64,000 bases of DNA from Zobellia nedashkovskayae. Its GTDB lineage: Bacteria; Bacteroidota; Bacteroidia; Flavobacteriales; Flavobacteriaceae. Made by a program: the position numbers and the translations under genes. Each line of letters begins with the position of its first letter. Position 1 is the stretch's first letter. The DNA lies in NCBI RefSeq assembly GCF_015330125.1, contig NZ_JADDXR010000002.1, forward strand, positions 2,554,685-2,618,684. Reading direction: 5' to 3'. Below the pieces are notes generated by a model. The model was not told the DNA's origin. It did no database searches and worked only from the letters and a program-made list of their open reading frames with translations. Positions 35,995-45,362 of this stretch are shown piece after piece.

Positions 35995-37020
35995 ATGCAA
36001 ACACCAGAAAATCAAGAATTAAACGATGACGAGCTTTTTGAGCATCACCGTGTCATAGCCTCTAAAGGGCAAGAGCCATTAAGAGTAGATAAATTCTTAA
36101 TGAACTTTATTGAATACGCTACCCGAAATAAAATTCAACAATCTGCTAAAAGCGGACATATTTGGGTTAATGGGACTATCGTAAAGCAAAATTATAAGGT
36201 AAAACCAAATGATGAGGTAAAGGTTTTGTTTGAACATCCACCTCATGAATTTCTTTTGGTTCCAGAAGATATTCCTATAGATGTTGTTTATGAGGATGAT
36301 GTTCTGCTAGTAGTTAATAAACCTGCTGGCATGGTAGTACATCCTGGCCATGGTAATTATACTGGTACTCTTATAAATGCACTTTTACACCATGTTAAAG
36401 ATTTACCTACAAATAGTAATGAGCGCCCTGGTCTGGTACACCGTATAGACAAGGATACTTCAGGTCTTTTGGTGGTAGCCAAAACGGAAGCAGCTATGAC
36501 GCATTTGGCGAAACAATTCTTTGATAAAACTTCTGAAAGGGAATATGTTGCCTTGGTTTGGGGTAATGTTAAAGATGAAGAAGGTACTATAGAAGGTAAT
36601 ATTGCAAGAAATCCTAAAAATCGTCTTCAGATGCATGTTTTTCCTGATGGAGATGAAGGTAAAGAAGCCGTAACGCATTACTCTGTAATAGAGCGGTTAG
36701 GTTATGTTACTTTAGTTTCGTGCAAATTAGAAACTGGCCGTACCCATCAGATAAGAGTGCACATGAAATATATTGGCCATACGCTTTTTAACGATGAGCG
36801 CTATGGAGGTGATAAAATTTTAAAAGGAACCACATTTACAAAATATAAACAGTTTGTAGATAATGCTTTCAAGATTTTACCGCGCCAGGCATTACACGCC
36901 AAAACGTTAGGTTTTGTACACCCTGTAACTGGAGAAACTATGCGATTTGATTCTGAAATTCCTCAAGATATGGTAGAGTGTATTGAGAAATGGAGACATT
37001 ACTCACATCACAGCAGTTAA
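35995..37020 (+). CDS. rluD: 23S rRNA pseudouridine synthase, RluD/RluA family
   Basis: 341 residues. An N-terminal S4 RNA-binding domain (about 25-85, LRVDKFLMNFIEYATRNKIQ and SGHIWVNGTIVKQNYKV) precedes the catalytic domain. The catalytic Asp is in VHRIDKDTSGLLVVAKTE, and GRTHQIRVHMKYIGH is conserved. RluD modifies 23S helix 69 in E. coli; the exact sites are assumed by family. Start 3 bp after the PASTA gene stop, so same operon. Confidence 0.92.
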   Translation: MQTPENQELNDDELFEHHRVIASKGQEPLRVDKFLMNFIEYATRNKIQQSAKSGHIWVNGTIVKQNYKVKPNDEVKVLFEHPPHEFLLVPEDIPIDVVYEDDVLLVVNKPAGMVVHPGHGNYTGTLINALLHHVKDLPTNSNERPGLVHRIDKDTSGLLVVAKTEAAMTHLAKQFFDKTSEREYVALVWGNVKDEEGTIEGNIARNPKNRLQMHVFPDGDEGKEAVTHYSVIERLGYVTLVSCKLETGRTHQIRVHMKYIGHTLFNDERYGGDKILKGTTFTKYKQFVDNAFKILPRQALHAKTLGFVHPVTGETMRFDSEIPQDMVECIEKWRHYSHHSS

Positions 37021-37127
37021 CTTATAAATAACATTGATACCAATATCAATAACTCTTTTCTTTAGCTTTAGGTCGCGTTGATAATCATCAGTATTTTTAC
37101 CTTAAGTTTTTGAAAATAGATACTAGT

Positions 37128-37889
37128 ATGAAAATTGTTATCTCACCTGCAAAATCATTGGATTTTGATAAAGATTATCCCAGATTTAGGGAAACACAGC
37201 CTCAATTTTTAGATGAAGCCTTAAAGCTGAACAAAATTTTAGCCAAGAAAAACCCTAAAGACCTATCTGAACTGATGGGTATTTCAGATAAATTGGCACA
37301 GCTTAATTATGAAAGGAATCAAAGTTTTGAGGTTCCTTTTACATTGAAAAATGCCCGTCCTGCTATTTATGCTTTTAATGGTGATGTCTATCAAGGTTTA
37401 GACGCCTATAGCATGCCCGCGCGTAATGTGGAGAAACTACAAGAAAAACTACGAATTCTCTCTGGTCTTTATGGCTTTTTACGTCCTTTAGACTTAATGC
37501 AACCCTATCGTTTGGAAATGGGTACACAACTAAAAGTGGGTAGAAAGAAGAATCTTTACGAATTTTGGAAAAAGACTTTAACCGATGAATTAAATTCAGA
37601 GTTGAAAGATGATGAACTTTTCATCAACCTAGCCAGTAACGAATATTTTAGTGCAATAGATAAAAAGGCATTAAAGGTGCCTGTAATAAGTCCCGTTTTT
37701 AAAGACTGGAAGAATGACAAGCTTAAGATAATCAGCTTTTATGCTAAAAAAGCCCGTGGTTCTATGGTACGTTACATCATAGATAAAGATGTAAACACGT
37801 TAGATGATCTTAAGGGGTTCAACTATGACGAGTATGAATATAGTGAAGCACATACCGTAAAAGAAAACGAACCCGTTTTCATTAGATAA
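37128..37889 (+). CDS. yaaA: Peroxide stress protein YaaA (DUF328 family)
   Basis: 253 residues from the ATG at 37128; the open frame allows a TTG start 18 bases earlier, but [13 protein letters not shown] is the usual beginning. Other marks are [38 protein letters not shown] and [13 protein letters not shown]. In E. coli YaaA reduces DNA and protein damage from peroxide by lowering free iron and binds DNA. Its stop TAA is next to the stop of the convergent bTHX gene. Confidence 0.93.
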   Translation: MKIVISPAKSLDFDKDYPRFRETQPQFLDEALKLNKILAKKNPKDLSELMGISDKLAQLNYERNQSFEVPFTLKNARPAIYAFNGDVYQGLDAYSMPARNVEKLQEKLRILSGLYGFLRPLDLMQPYRLEMGTQLKVGRKKNLYEFWKKTLTDELNSELKDDELFINLASNEYFSAIDKKALKVPVISPVFKDWKNDKLKIISFYAKKARGSMVRYIIDKDVNTLDDLKGFNYDEYEYSEAHTVKENEPVFIR

Positions 37890-38018
37890 TTATTTCTTTT
37901 TTTTAATATCAATTTTTTCTTCCACGGTAGGGCGTCTCTTGATTTTTCTTGGTCGCCTTGCCCCAAAAGAGCGATTTGCTATTTTGCCTCTTCTTGATTT
38001 TTTATCTCCTCGTCCCAT
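37890..38018 (-). CDS. Small ribosomal subunit protein bTHX (30S ribosomal protein THX)
   Basis: A 42-residue very basic protein, read on the minus strand from an ATG at 38018 to a TAA at 37890. It begins MGRGDKKSRRGKIANRSFGA and continues with RRPRKIKRRP, matching the THX pattern known from Thermus and Bacteroidetes (MGKGDKKTRRGKI, then a basic stretch). In Thermus THX sits in a cavity of the 30S head and stabilises rRNA. It is short enough to be missed by automatic calling. Its stop codon is immediately after that of yaaA, in a convergent layout without a hairpin. Confidence 0.9.
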   Translation of the reverse strand: MGRGDKKSRRGKIANRSFGARRPRKIKRRPTVEEKIDIKKKK

Positions 38019-38212
38019 ATCTTTTCATTCTTTGTTTTAATATACAGTTTTAGATTTACAACTTCAAATGAAGTGTTTAAAAACAACTTTATTGGATTAA
38101 AGAAGCGTCACAAAATTCCTTTAATTAATAAGGATAACATATTGCTATCCTACGTCAAAAAAGTTAAGTTTGTTTGAATCAGTTTTTGTATACGAATTTA
38201 AACAACGCACAA

Positions 38213-41200
38213 ATGAAGATAGAAAAGGTATTAGTAGCGAATAGAGGAGAGATTGCTATACGTATTTTCAGGGCCTGTGTTGAGATTGGAGTGCGTACAG
38301 TGGGTATTTATACCTATGAAGACCGGTATTCCTTACACCGCTATAAAGCTGATGAATCCTACCAAATAGGGGAAGACAACGAACCGCTAAAACCGTATTT
38401 GGATATTGACGCCATTATAAAGGTGGCCAAAGAGAATAATGTAGATGCCATTCATCCAGGTTACGGATTTCTATCTGAAAACGCCAAGTTCGCTCAAAAA
38501 TGTGAGGATAACGGTATTGTTTTCGTTGGGCCTAAAGTATCTGTATTAAAAGCACTGGGAGATAAAATTACTGCTAAAGAGGTAGCCGTAGCGAATAATA
38601 TTCCTGTTATTCAAAGTAGTGATAAAGATTTAAAAGATGTAAAAATAGCCATTAAGGAAGCCAAAAGAATTGGTTATCCGTTAATGTTGAAAGCAGCTTC
38701 TGGTGGTGGTGGTCGTGGAATGCGAGTTATTAGAACTCAAGAAGAGCTAGAAAAAGGCTTTCCAGAAGCTAAAAGAGAATCGTTGAACGCCTTTGGCGAT
38801 GATACCGTTTTCTTGGAGAAGTTTGTTGAGAACCCAAAACATATAGAAGTACAAATAGTTGCAGATACCCATGGTAACATAGTTCACCTTTTCGAACGTG
38901 ATTGTTCGGTGCAAAGAAGGTATCAGAAGGTTATAGAATTTGCACCATCCATAGGGCTTCCTCAAGAGACAAAAGACAGTCTTTATAAATATGCAATTGA
39001 TATTTGCAAGGCGGTCAATTACAATAACATTGGTACAGTAGAATTTCTGGTAGATGATGATGGCAGTATTTACTTTATTGAGGTAAACCCTCGTATACAG
39101 GTAGAGCATACGGTTACAGAAATGATAACCAATATAGATTTGGTAAAGGCACAACTGTTTATTGCTGGCGGGTATAAGTTATCGGATACCCAGATTAAGA
39201 TACCTAGTCAAGAATCTGTTCAGGTAAATGGTATTGCACTGCAGTGTAGAATTACTACAGAGGACCCTTCCAATGACTTTAAGCCAGATTATGGCGTAGT
39301 AACTACCTATAGAAGTGCTTCTGGTTTTGGAATTCGTTTAGATGCGGGAAGCATTTATCAAGGCGTGGTTATTTCTCCTTTCTTCGATTCTATGTTGGTA
39401 AAGGTTTCTGCACGCAGCCGAACGTTAGATGGCTGTTGTAGAAAAATGAGACGTGCTTTGGCAGAGTTCCGTATTCGTGGTGTAAATACCAATATGGCTT
39501 TTCTTGATAATATCCTAAAGCATGATACTTTCCGGGAGGGAAAAGTAACTGTTAATTTTATAAAAAATGAACCTAAACTTTTTGAGTTTGTAGAGCCTAG
39601 AAATAGAGCTAACAAGCTTATTACTTTTATAGGGGAAACTATTGTAAACGGTAACCCCGATGTTAAAAATTATGACCCTAACCGAAAATTCACAAAACCG
39701 AAAGTTCCATCGTTTTTAAAAACAGACAGCTTTCCTAAGGGAACAAAAGATTTGTTGACCGAGATGGGTCCGGAGAAATTTTCCCAGTGGTTGAAAGCGG
39801 AGAAAAAAGTACATTTTACGGATACTACCATGCGTGACGCCCATCAGAGTTTATTGGCAACTCGTATGCGAACGGTAGATATGATGAAAGTAGCCGAAGG
39901 TTACGCTAAAAACCATCCTGAGATATTTTCTATGGAGGTTTGGGGCGGTGCCACCTTTGATGTTTGTTTACGGTTTTTACATGAAAATCCTTGGGAACGT
40001 TTAGCCCTTTTGCGAAAATCCATGCCAAATGTATTGCTGCAAATGCTTATTCGTGGCTCTAACGGAGTTGGATATACCGCATATCCTGATAACCTAATCG
40101 AAAAATTTGTAGAGGAATCCTGGAATACTGGAGTAGATGTTTTTAGGATTTTTGATTCATTAAATTGGATGAAATCCCTTGCGCCATGTATTGAACATGT
40201 GCGAAAGCGAACGGGAGGCCTAGCAGAGGGTTCCATCTGTTATACAGGTGATATTTTAGACCCTTCCAAAACAAAATACGACCTAAAATACTACATACAA
40301 CTAGCTAAGGATATAGAGAATGCCGGCGCCCATATTCTTGGTGTAAAAGATATGGCAGGACTTTTAAAACCAAATGCAGCTTTTGAGTTAATTTCAGCAT
40401 TAAAATCAGAAATCAACATTCCTATTCACTTGCACACGCATGATACTTCTTCGGTGCAGACCGCTACCTATTTAAAAGCGATTGAAGCTGGTGTAGATGT
40501 GGTGGATGTTGCTTTAGGAGGTCTTTCGGGGCTTACCTCACAACCTAACTTTAACTCGGTTATTGAGATGTTGCGCTTTAATGAGCGAGAGAACAAAATG
40601 AATACTGATAAGTTAGCCGAGTATTCTGATTATTGGGAAGGTGTAAGAAATTATTATTACACTTTTGAATCTGGATTGAAGTCAGGTACGGGAGATGTGT
40701 ATCACCACGAAATTCCTGGGGGACAATATTCCAATTTAAAAGGTCAAGCTATTGCATTAGGTCTTGAAACCAAGTTTACGGACGTAACTAAAATGTATGC
40801 TGAGGTTAACCAAATGTTTGGTGATATTGTAAAAGTTACACCAAGTTCTAAGGTAGTAGGCGATATGGCCCAATACATGGTTAGTAATAACCTTACTGTG
40901 GCTGATATAATGGAAAAAGGTGAGGATATTTCCTTTCCGGAATCTGTAAAAAGCTTTTTCAGGGGAGACCTAGGGCAACCTGTTGGTGGATTCCCTAAGA
41001 AATTACAGAAGATTGTTTTAAAGGATGAGAAACCATATACCAATAGACCTAATGCGCATCTAGAACCTATAGATTTTGATAAGGAGTTCAAAGCTTTTAA
41101 AAGAAAGTTTAGTAAGGGAATGGGTAGACCACTTGAAATGACCGATTTACTTTCGTATCAATTATATCCAAAAGTGTTTACGGATGCATATAACAACCAT

Positions 41201-41665
41201 GTAAAATATGGCAATGTAGTGAACATACCTACCAAAAATTTCTTTTATGGTATGGATGTGGGCGAAGAAATTATGGTAGAACTTGAAGGCGGAAAGAACG
41301 TTTTGATTTCTTTGATGCTTAAGGGTGAACCAGATGAAGCTGGAAACGTTAGTATTTTCTTTAAAATCAATGGACAGCTTAGAAATGTACTGATAAAGGA
41401 TACGTCTGTAAAAGTCGAAAAGCAAGAAAACATAAAAGCAGACTCAGCCGATCCAAAACAAATTGGAGCACCGTTGCAGGGGCTATTATCTAATGTGTTG
41501 GTTAAAACGGGACAGGAAGTCAAAAGAAATCAACCGCTGTTTGTTATCGAGGCCATGAAAATGGAAACCACGGTAACAGCAACAGAGGAAGGAGTTGTCG
41601 CTAAAATTCAATTGAAAGGTGGTTCTTTGGTTAATTCGGAAGATTTGGTGTTGACCCTTAAATAG
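38213..41665 (+). CDS. pyc: Pyruvate carboxylase
   Basis: 1150 residues from the ATG at 38213; an upstream in-frame start at 38174 would add 13 unconserved residues. Order: biotin carboxylase ATP-grasp domain (about 1-450, with LKAASGGGGRGMRV and IEVNPRIQVEHTVTE), HMGL-like carboxyltransferase (about 530-800, FTDTTMRDAHQSLLATRMRT), tetramerisation part, and biotin carrier with Lys1116 in EAMKMETT. It carboxylates pyruvate to oxaloacetate. With ppc nearby the cell has two anaplerotic routes in this window. Biotin would be attached by birA. Confidence 0.97.
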   Translation: MKIEKVLVANRGEIAIRIFRACVEIGVRTVGIYTYEDRYSLHRYKADESYQIGEDNEPLKPYLDIDAIIKVAKENNVDAIHPGYGFLSENAKFAQKCEDNGIVFVGPKVSVLKALGDKITAKEVAVANNIPVIQSSDKDLKDVKIAIKEAKRIGYPLMLKAASGGGGRGMRVIRTQEELEKGFPEAKRESLNAFGDDTVFLEKFVENPKHIEVQIVADTHGNIVHLFERDCSVQRRYQKVIEFAPSIGLPQETKDSLYKYAIDICKAVNYNNIGTVEFLVDDDGSIYFIEVNPRIQVEHTVTEMITNIDLVKAQLFIAGGYKLSDTQIKIPSQESVQVNGIALQCRITTEDPSNDFKPDYGVVTTYRSASGFGIRLDAGSIYQGVVISPFFDSMLVKVSARSRTLDGCCRKMRRALAEFRIRGVNTNMAFLDNILKHDTFREGKVTVNFIKNEPKLFEFVEPRNRANKLITFIGETIVNGNPDVKNYDPNRKFTKPKVPSFLKTDSFPKGTKDLLTEMGPEKFSQWLKAEKKVHFTDTTMRDAHQSLLATRMRTVDMMKVAEGYAKNHPEIFSMEVWGGATFDVCLRFLHENPWERLALLRKSMPNVLLQMLIRGSNGVGYTAYPDNLIEKFVEESWNTGVDVFRIFDSLNWMKSLAPCIEHVRKRTGGLAEGSICYTGDILDPSKTKYDLKYYIQLAKDIENAGAHILGVKDMAGLLKPNAAFELISALKSEINIPIHLHTHDTSSVQTATYLKAIEAGVDVVDVALGGLSGLTSQPNFNSVIEMLRFNERENKMNTDKLAEYSDYWEGVRNYYYTFESGLKSGTGDVYHHEIPGGQYSNLKGQAIALGLETKFTDVTKMYAEVNQMFGDIVKVTPSSKVVGDMAQYMVSNNLTVADIMEKGEDISFPESVKSFFRGDLGQPVGGFPKKLQKIVLKDEKPYTNRPNAHLEPIDFDKEFKAFKRKFSKGMGRPLEMTDLLSYQLYPKVFTDAYNNHVKYGNVVNIPTKNFFYGMDVGEEIMVELEGGKNVLISLMLKGEPDEAGNVSIFFKINGQLRNVLIKDTSVKVEKQENIKADSADPKQIGAPLQGLLSNVLVKTGQEVKRNQPLFVIEAMKMETTVTATEEGVVAKIQLKGGSLVNSEDLVLTLK

Positions 41666-41681
41666 GTATACTTTTGTACTT

Positions 41682-42347
41682 ATGTTTTCACACACGCATC
41701 CTTATGAGCCTTTCATTTTTGAGCAAGCGGAAAAGCTGATTGTCGGCACATTACCGCCGCCTAGATTCACGACTGGAGAACTGAAAATAGATGATGTAGA
41801 TTTTTGCTATGGCAGTAGAAATGGTATGTTGTGGCCTATTTTAGATCGTATTTTTGATTTAGGTCTGGTATATGAAAATACCAATTTGGCCATTGAGCAA
41901 CGCAAGAACTTCTTGCTCTCAAATAAAATTGCGGTTTGTGATATTGTAGAAGCCGCGGAGCGGGATAAAGTAGATGCTTCAGATTTGGGAATGCAAAATG
42001 TTCAGCTAAGAGATGTAGTTAACTATTTAGAAATTTATCCGAACCTAAAAACGGTTCTCTTCATGGGCGGTAACAGCAAAAACGGACCAGAATACTTCTT
42101 TAGAAAACTTTTGAAAGCTTCAGGATTAAAATTGAAAACGATTTCTGACCAAGTGCCACGTGTGTACGAACTACAACTTCCTGAATCAAAACGTATCATA
42201 CGAACCGTTTCTCTAACGGCGCCATCAGGAGCGGCAAATAGGGCGGTGGGCAGTTTGGACTCTTATAAACGGATGAAAGCTGCAGATGTCAATTTTAACA
42301 CATTGGATTTTCGGGTTATGCAGTACCGCGATTTTTTTACTCGATAA
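41682..42347 (+). CDS. Uracil-DNA glycosylase superfamily protein
   Basis: 221 residues. The superfamily fold is suggested by LIVGTLPPPRF (about 18-28; first motif), YGSRNGMLWPILDRIF, a central VLFMGGNSKNGPEYF, and the late SLTAPSGAANRAVGS (third motif in place of HPSPLS). The order resembles the mismatch/hypoxanthine-type glycosylases and not classic family 1 Ung, and the first motif lacks the usual catalytic Asp of GQDPY. It may excise damaged bases or have another role. It follows pyc by 16 bp, so it is probably cotranscribed with it. Confidence 0.75.
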   Translation: MFSHTHPYEPFIFEQAEKLIVGTLPPPRFTTGELKIDDVDFCYGSRNGMLWPILDRIFDLGLVYENTNLAIEQRKNFLLSNKIAVCDIVEAAERDKVDASDLGMQNVQLRDVVNYLEIYPNLKTVLFMGGNSKNGPEYFFRKLLKASGLKLKTISDQVPRVYELQLPESKRIIRTVSLTAPSGAANRAVGSLDSYKRMKAADVNFNTLDFRVMQYRDFFTR

Positions 42348-42491
42348 TCAAGATTAAATGATCTAAGGCTTGCCTCGAAATCCAAATGTATTTCTTTTAA
42401 TGCTTAATGGGCTTACCTTGAGGTAGTTTACTTCCTAAGATATCTATCTTATTTCCGCTTAAAAAAACACCAATGAAATAGTCATAAACTA

Positions 42492-42525
42492 AAAAGAGTC
42501 TCATCGGTTACGACAAGACTCTTTT
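42492..42525 (-). terminator. Terminator-like hairpin with T run on the minus strand
   Basis: AAAAGAGTC and GACTCTTTT form a 9-bp stem around a 16-base loop that can add TCG/CGA. The T run extends only on the minus strand, so it ends a leftward transcript. The nearest annotated minus-strand gene upstream is more than 2.8 kb away, which suggests an unannotated short transcript in 42530-42750. Confidence 0.55.
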
Positions 42526-42569
42526 ACGAGAACACTATATGAAAATGAAAAATTTTGATTCGGTATTAA

Positions 42570-42647
42570 TTACATGGTAAAGGTACTGCCTTGTTCTACT
42601 TCTGGGTAATTATTGTTGTCAAGGTTGTTGTTTTTGTGGTGTAGCAC
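42570..42647 (-). CDS. Possible small Asn-rich open reading frame
   Basis: 25 residues from a GTG: LHHKNNNLDNNNYPEVEQGS then TFTM and TAA. The frame stays open for about 35 codons further upstream (with a DYYHSNTSYNKNTV stretch) but has no ATG. A leftward terminator-like hairpin follows 45 bases after the stop. The residue use is skewed to Asn and could simply reflect A-rich DNA. No family is recognised. Confidence 0.22.
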   Translation of the reverse strand: MLHHKNNNLDNNNYPEVEQGSTFTM

Positions 42648-42753
42648 TGTATTTTTGTTATAAGACGTATTGGAGTGGTAATAGTCGTGGATTATTACCG
42701 ATATTTACGAATCGAAATCGATATATAATTGTCTTTAAATTTTAATATAACCT

Positions 42754-45300
42754 ATGCCGCATTCAGAAAGATTGGTTGAGTTTAAAACATCGGTCAACAA
42801 TAAGTTTAATGTTTACAATAGTCTGTTCTTAAATTTGCCCTATCGGGATATTGAGAATGTGGGTATGCTTATTCCATTATTGTTGGATCAATGCCAAAAA
42901 GGCTTAAGTTCTGGTCTTAACCCTCAAGAAATTCTCGAAGGGTTTTTTCAGAATTACGTGGAAATAAAATCAGAGAAGGATCAAATCGATTTTATGTTCA
43001 AAATCATCCAATATGTCGAAAGACAGGTGGTTTTGTATGATAGTGTTGAGGATGCTGCTTTTCCTAAGCTACAGGAGCACACAAGTTCACTATCTATAAA
43101 GGATTACTTTCAGTTAGTTGATAAAAACAAAAGTTGGGACAAGGTATCTAAAAAGCTATCTACTTTTAGCGCACGTTTAGTACTTACTGCGCATCCTACC
43201 CAGTTCTATACCCCAGCGATATTAGATATAATTGAAAAATTACGTTCTCTTATATTAGAGGATAAGATAGATGATATTGATATTGCTCTACAGCAATTAG
43301 GTCTTACCTCTTTGATTAACTCTAAAAAACCTACACCATTAGATGAGGCAAAGAATATTATTTATTTTCTGCGTCATGTCTATTACAATGCGGTGGGTGA
43401 TTTATACTCTTATATTAAAGAGAATATCAACAAAGCAGATTTTGAGAATCATAATATCATGAAGTTAGGCTTTTGGCCTGGAGGAGACCGTGATGGTAAC
43501 CCTTTTGTAACTGCAGATATTACTAAAGATGTTTCAGATGAACTTCGTGTTACCTTAATGAAGTGCTACTACAATGATTTAAAAATCATTCAAGAGAAGT
43601 TAACCTTTAAAGATGTTCAAGAACCGTTGCAAAAGCTTAGAAGGAACTTGTATGCTGCGATGTTCGATTCTAAAAAAACAGTAGGATATGATGATATTTT
43701 ACAACCACTACTTGATACAAAAGAGTTATTGGTCAATAAATATCATAGCCTTTATTTAAAGGATTTAGAAAAATTTATTGATAAGGTTAAAATTTTCAAG
43801 ACCCATTTTGCTACGTTAGACGTTAGACAGGATCACAGCAAGCATTTGTTGGCAGTTGAAACTATTCTGAAAAAGAATAAGTTGATTAAGGAAGATATCA
43901 ATGAGCTTTCGCAGGATGAATTGATTGATATTATTATCAACAGAGATATAACAGTTAATGCAGCTGATTATTCTGAGGATATAATTAAGGATACCATAAC
44001 TAATATAAAACAATTAAAAGGTATTCAGGATGCTAATGGTGAAGACGGTTGTAATCGTTATATTATTAGTAACTCTGAGGATATATTTTCAGTATTATTC
44101 GTTTTTGGATTGTTCAGATGGTGTGGCTGGAAGAAAGAAGAAATCAGTTTTGATATTGTGCCTTTGTTTGAAACTATGATTGGTATGGACGGTGCTGAGA
44201 ATACTATGCAGACACTTTTTGATTTACCAGAATACAATGCACATTTAGAAAGAAGAAATAAGAAGCAGACTATTATGCTTGGTTTTTCTGATGGAACCAA
44301 GGATGGTGGTTATTTAAAAGCCAACTGGGCTATTTTCAAGACTAAGGAAACACTGTCAAAAGTCTGTGATAAAAATGGATTCAACGCTATTTTCTTTGAT
44401 GGACGTGGTGGCCCACCGGCACGTGGTGGTGGTAAAACACATCGTTTTTATGCTGCACAGACTAAGACTGTTGCCAATCATGAAATTCAGTTGACCATAC
44501 AAGGTCAAACTATTACAAGTACATATGGTACCAAGGAACAATTTATTCACAACAGTGAGCAATTATTGACTGCGGGACTTTCAAATAACCTTTTTGGTAA
44601 AGAGAATGTGATTTCTAAAGAGCATAGAAAACTAATAGAGCAACTTTCTGAGTTGAGCTTTGGTAAGTATGATGCCCTTAAGCAGCATGATAAATTCATG
44701 CCGTACCTAGAGAACCGAAGTACTTTAAAATACTATCAAAAAGCAAATATTGGCAGTAGACCGGGTAAGAGAGGTAATAAGAAAAAGTTAGAGCTTTCTG
44801 ATTTAAGAGCTATATCTTTTGTAGGTTCATGGAGTCAGTTGAAACAAAATGTTCCTGGTTACTTTGGGTTGGGGACAGCTATTCAAACTATTAAGGATGA
44901 AGGCAGACTGTCAGAGCTTAAAAAACTGTATAAAGAAGTTCCTTTCTTTAAAGCGTTGATGAGCAATAGTATGATGTCTCTTTCTAAATGTTATTTTGAG
45001 CTTACGAGCTATATGCAGAAGGATGAAGAGTATGGCGCTTTTTGGAATATTCTTCATGAAGAATATCTATTATCTAAGAAAATGTTACTTCTGATTTCAG
45101 GAAGTAAAATTTTGATGGAAAATGAAGCTATTTCTCGTGAGTCAATCAGAATACGTGAGAATATTGTTCTTCCGTTATTGGTTATTCAGCAGTTTGCATT
45201 GCAGAAAATAGGACAAGATAAAGGGTTTAAAGACGAGTATGAAAAAATCGTCACTCGCTCGCTCTACGGTAATATTAATGCCAGTAGAAACTCAGCATAA
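42754..45300 (+). CDS. ppc: Phosphoenolpyruvate carboxylase
   Basis: 848 residues, typical length. It makes oxaloacetate from PEP and bicarbonate. The catalytic His147 is in LTAHPTQ, the Arg-rich loop is GRGGPPARGG at 550-559, and GFWPGGDRDGNPFVT and MLGFSDGTKDGGYL are further family segments. The C-terminal end reads YGNINASRNSA, whereas most relatives end in RNTG, a small change at the allosteric and catalytic tail. A strong terminator follows 6 bp after the stop. Confidence 0.97.
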   Translation: MPHSERLVEFKTSVNNKFNVYNSLFLNLPYRDIENVGMLIPLLLDQCQKGLSSGLNPQEILEGFFQNYVEIKSEKDQIDFMFKIIQYVERQVVLYDSVEDAAFPKLQEHTSSLSIKDYFQLVDKNKSWDKVSKKLSTFSARLVLTAHPTQFYTPAILDIIEKLRSLILEDKIDDIDIALQQLGLTSLINSKKPTPLDEAKNIIYFLRHVYYNAVGDLYSYIKENINKADFENHNIMKLGFWPGGDRDGNPFVTADITKDVSDELRVTLMKCYYNDLKIIQEKLTFKDVQEPLQKLRRNLYAAMFDSKKTVGYDDILQPLLDTKELLVNKYHSLYLKDLEKFIDKVKIFKTHFATLDVRQDHSKHLLAVETILKKNKLIKEDINELSQDELIDIIINRDITVNAADYSEDIIKDTITNIKQLKGIQDANGEDGCNRYIISNSEDIFSVLFVFGLFRWCGWKKEEISFDIVPLFETMIGMDGAENTMQTLFDLPEYNAHLERRNKKQTIMLGFSDGTKDGGYLKANWAIFKTKETLSKVCDKNGFNAIFFDGRGGPPARGGGKTHRFYAAQTKTVANHEIQLTIQGQTITSTYGTKEQFIHNSEQLLTAGLSNNLFGKENVISKEHRKLIEQLSELSFGKYDALKQHDKFMPYLENRSTLKYYQKANIGSRPGKRGNKKKLELSDLRAISFVGSWSQLKQNVPGYFGLGTAIQTIKDEGRLSELKKLYKEVPFFKALMSNSMMSLSKCYFELTSYMQKDEEYGAFWNILHEEYLLSKKMLLLISGSKILMENEAISRESIRIRENIVLPLLVIQQFALQKIGQDKGFKDEYEKIVTRSLYGNINASRNSA

Positions 45301-45305
45301 AAATG

Positions 45306-45336
45306 AAGCCCTTACTTTTAAAGTAAGGGCTTTTTG
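45306..45336 (+). terminator. Terminator of ppc (probably bidirectional)
   Basis: AAGCCCTTACTTT and AAAGTAAGGGCTT form a long near-perfect stem, followed by TTTTTGTTTT on the plus strand. Minus-strand termination of the gene at 45363 is also possible. Confidence 0.9.
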
Positions 45337-45362
45337 TTTTAGTGTAAAGTGATTTTGCTTTC

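Larger units (their letters stand above)
42348..42753. other. 406-base gap between the UDG-like gene and ppc, with a possible minus-strand small transcript
   Basis: Contents: a hairpin at 42492-42525 that ends in T on the minus strand, and an Asn-rich minus-strand reading frame whose stop is at 42570. No strong promoter for ppc was located. Described separately below. Confidence 0.5.

Noticed and set aside
38747..39154. Minus-strand frame of 135 codons inside pyc
   Set aside because: Shadow of a highly conserved gene on the other strand; rich in Tyr, Cys and Phe without a domain.
42539..42580. Plus-strand 13-codon frame starting MKMKNFDS before ppc
   Set aside because: Too short, no control codons and no hairpin at a fitting place, so no case for a leader peptide.
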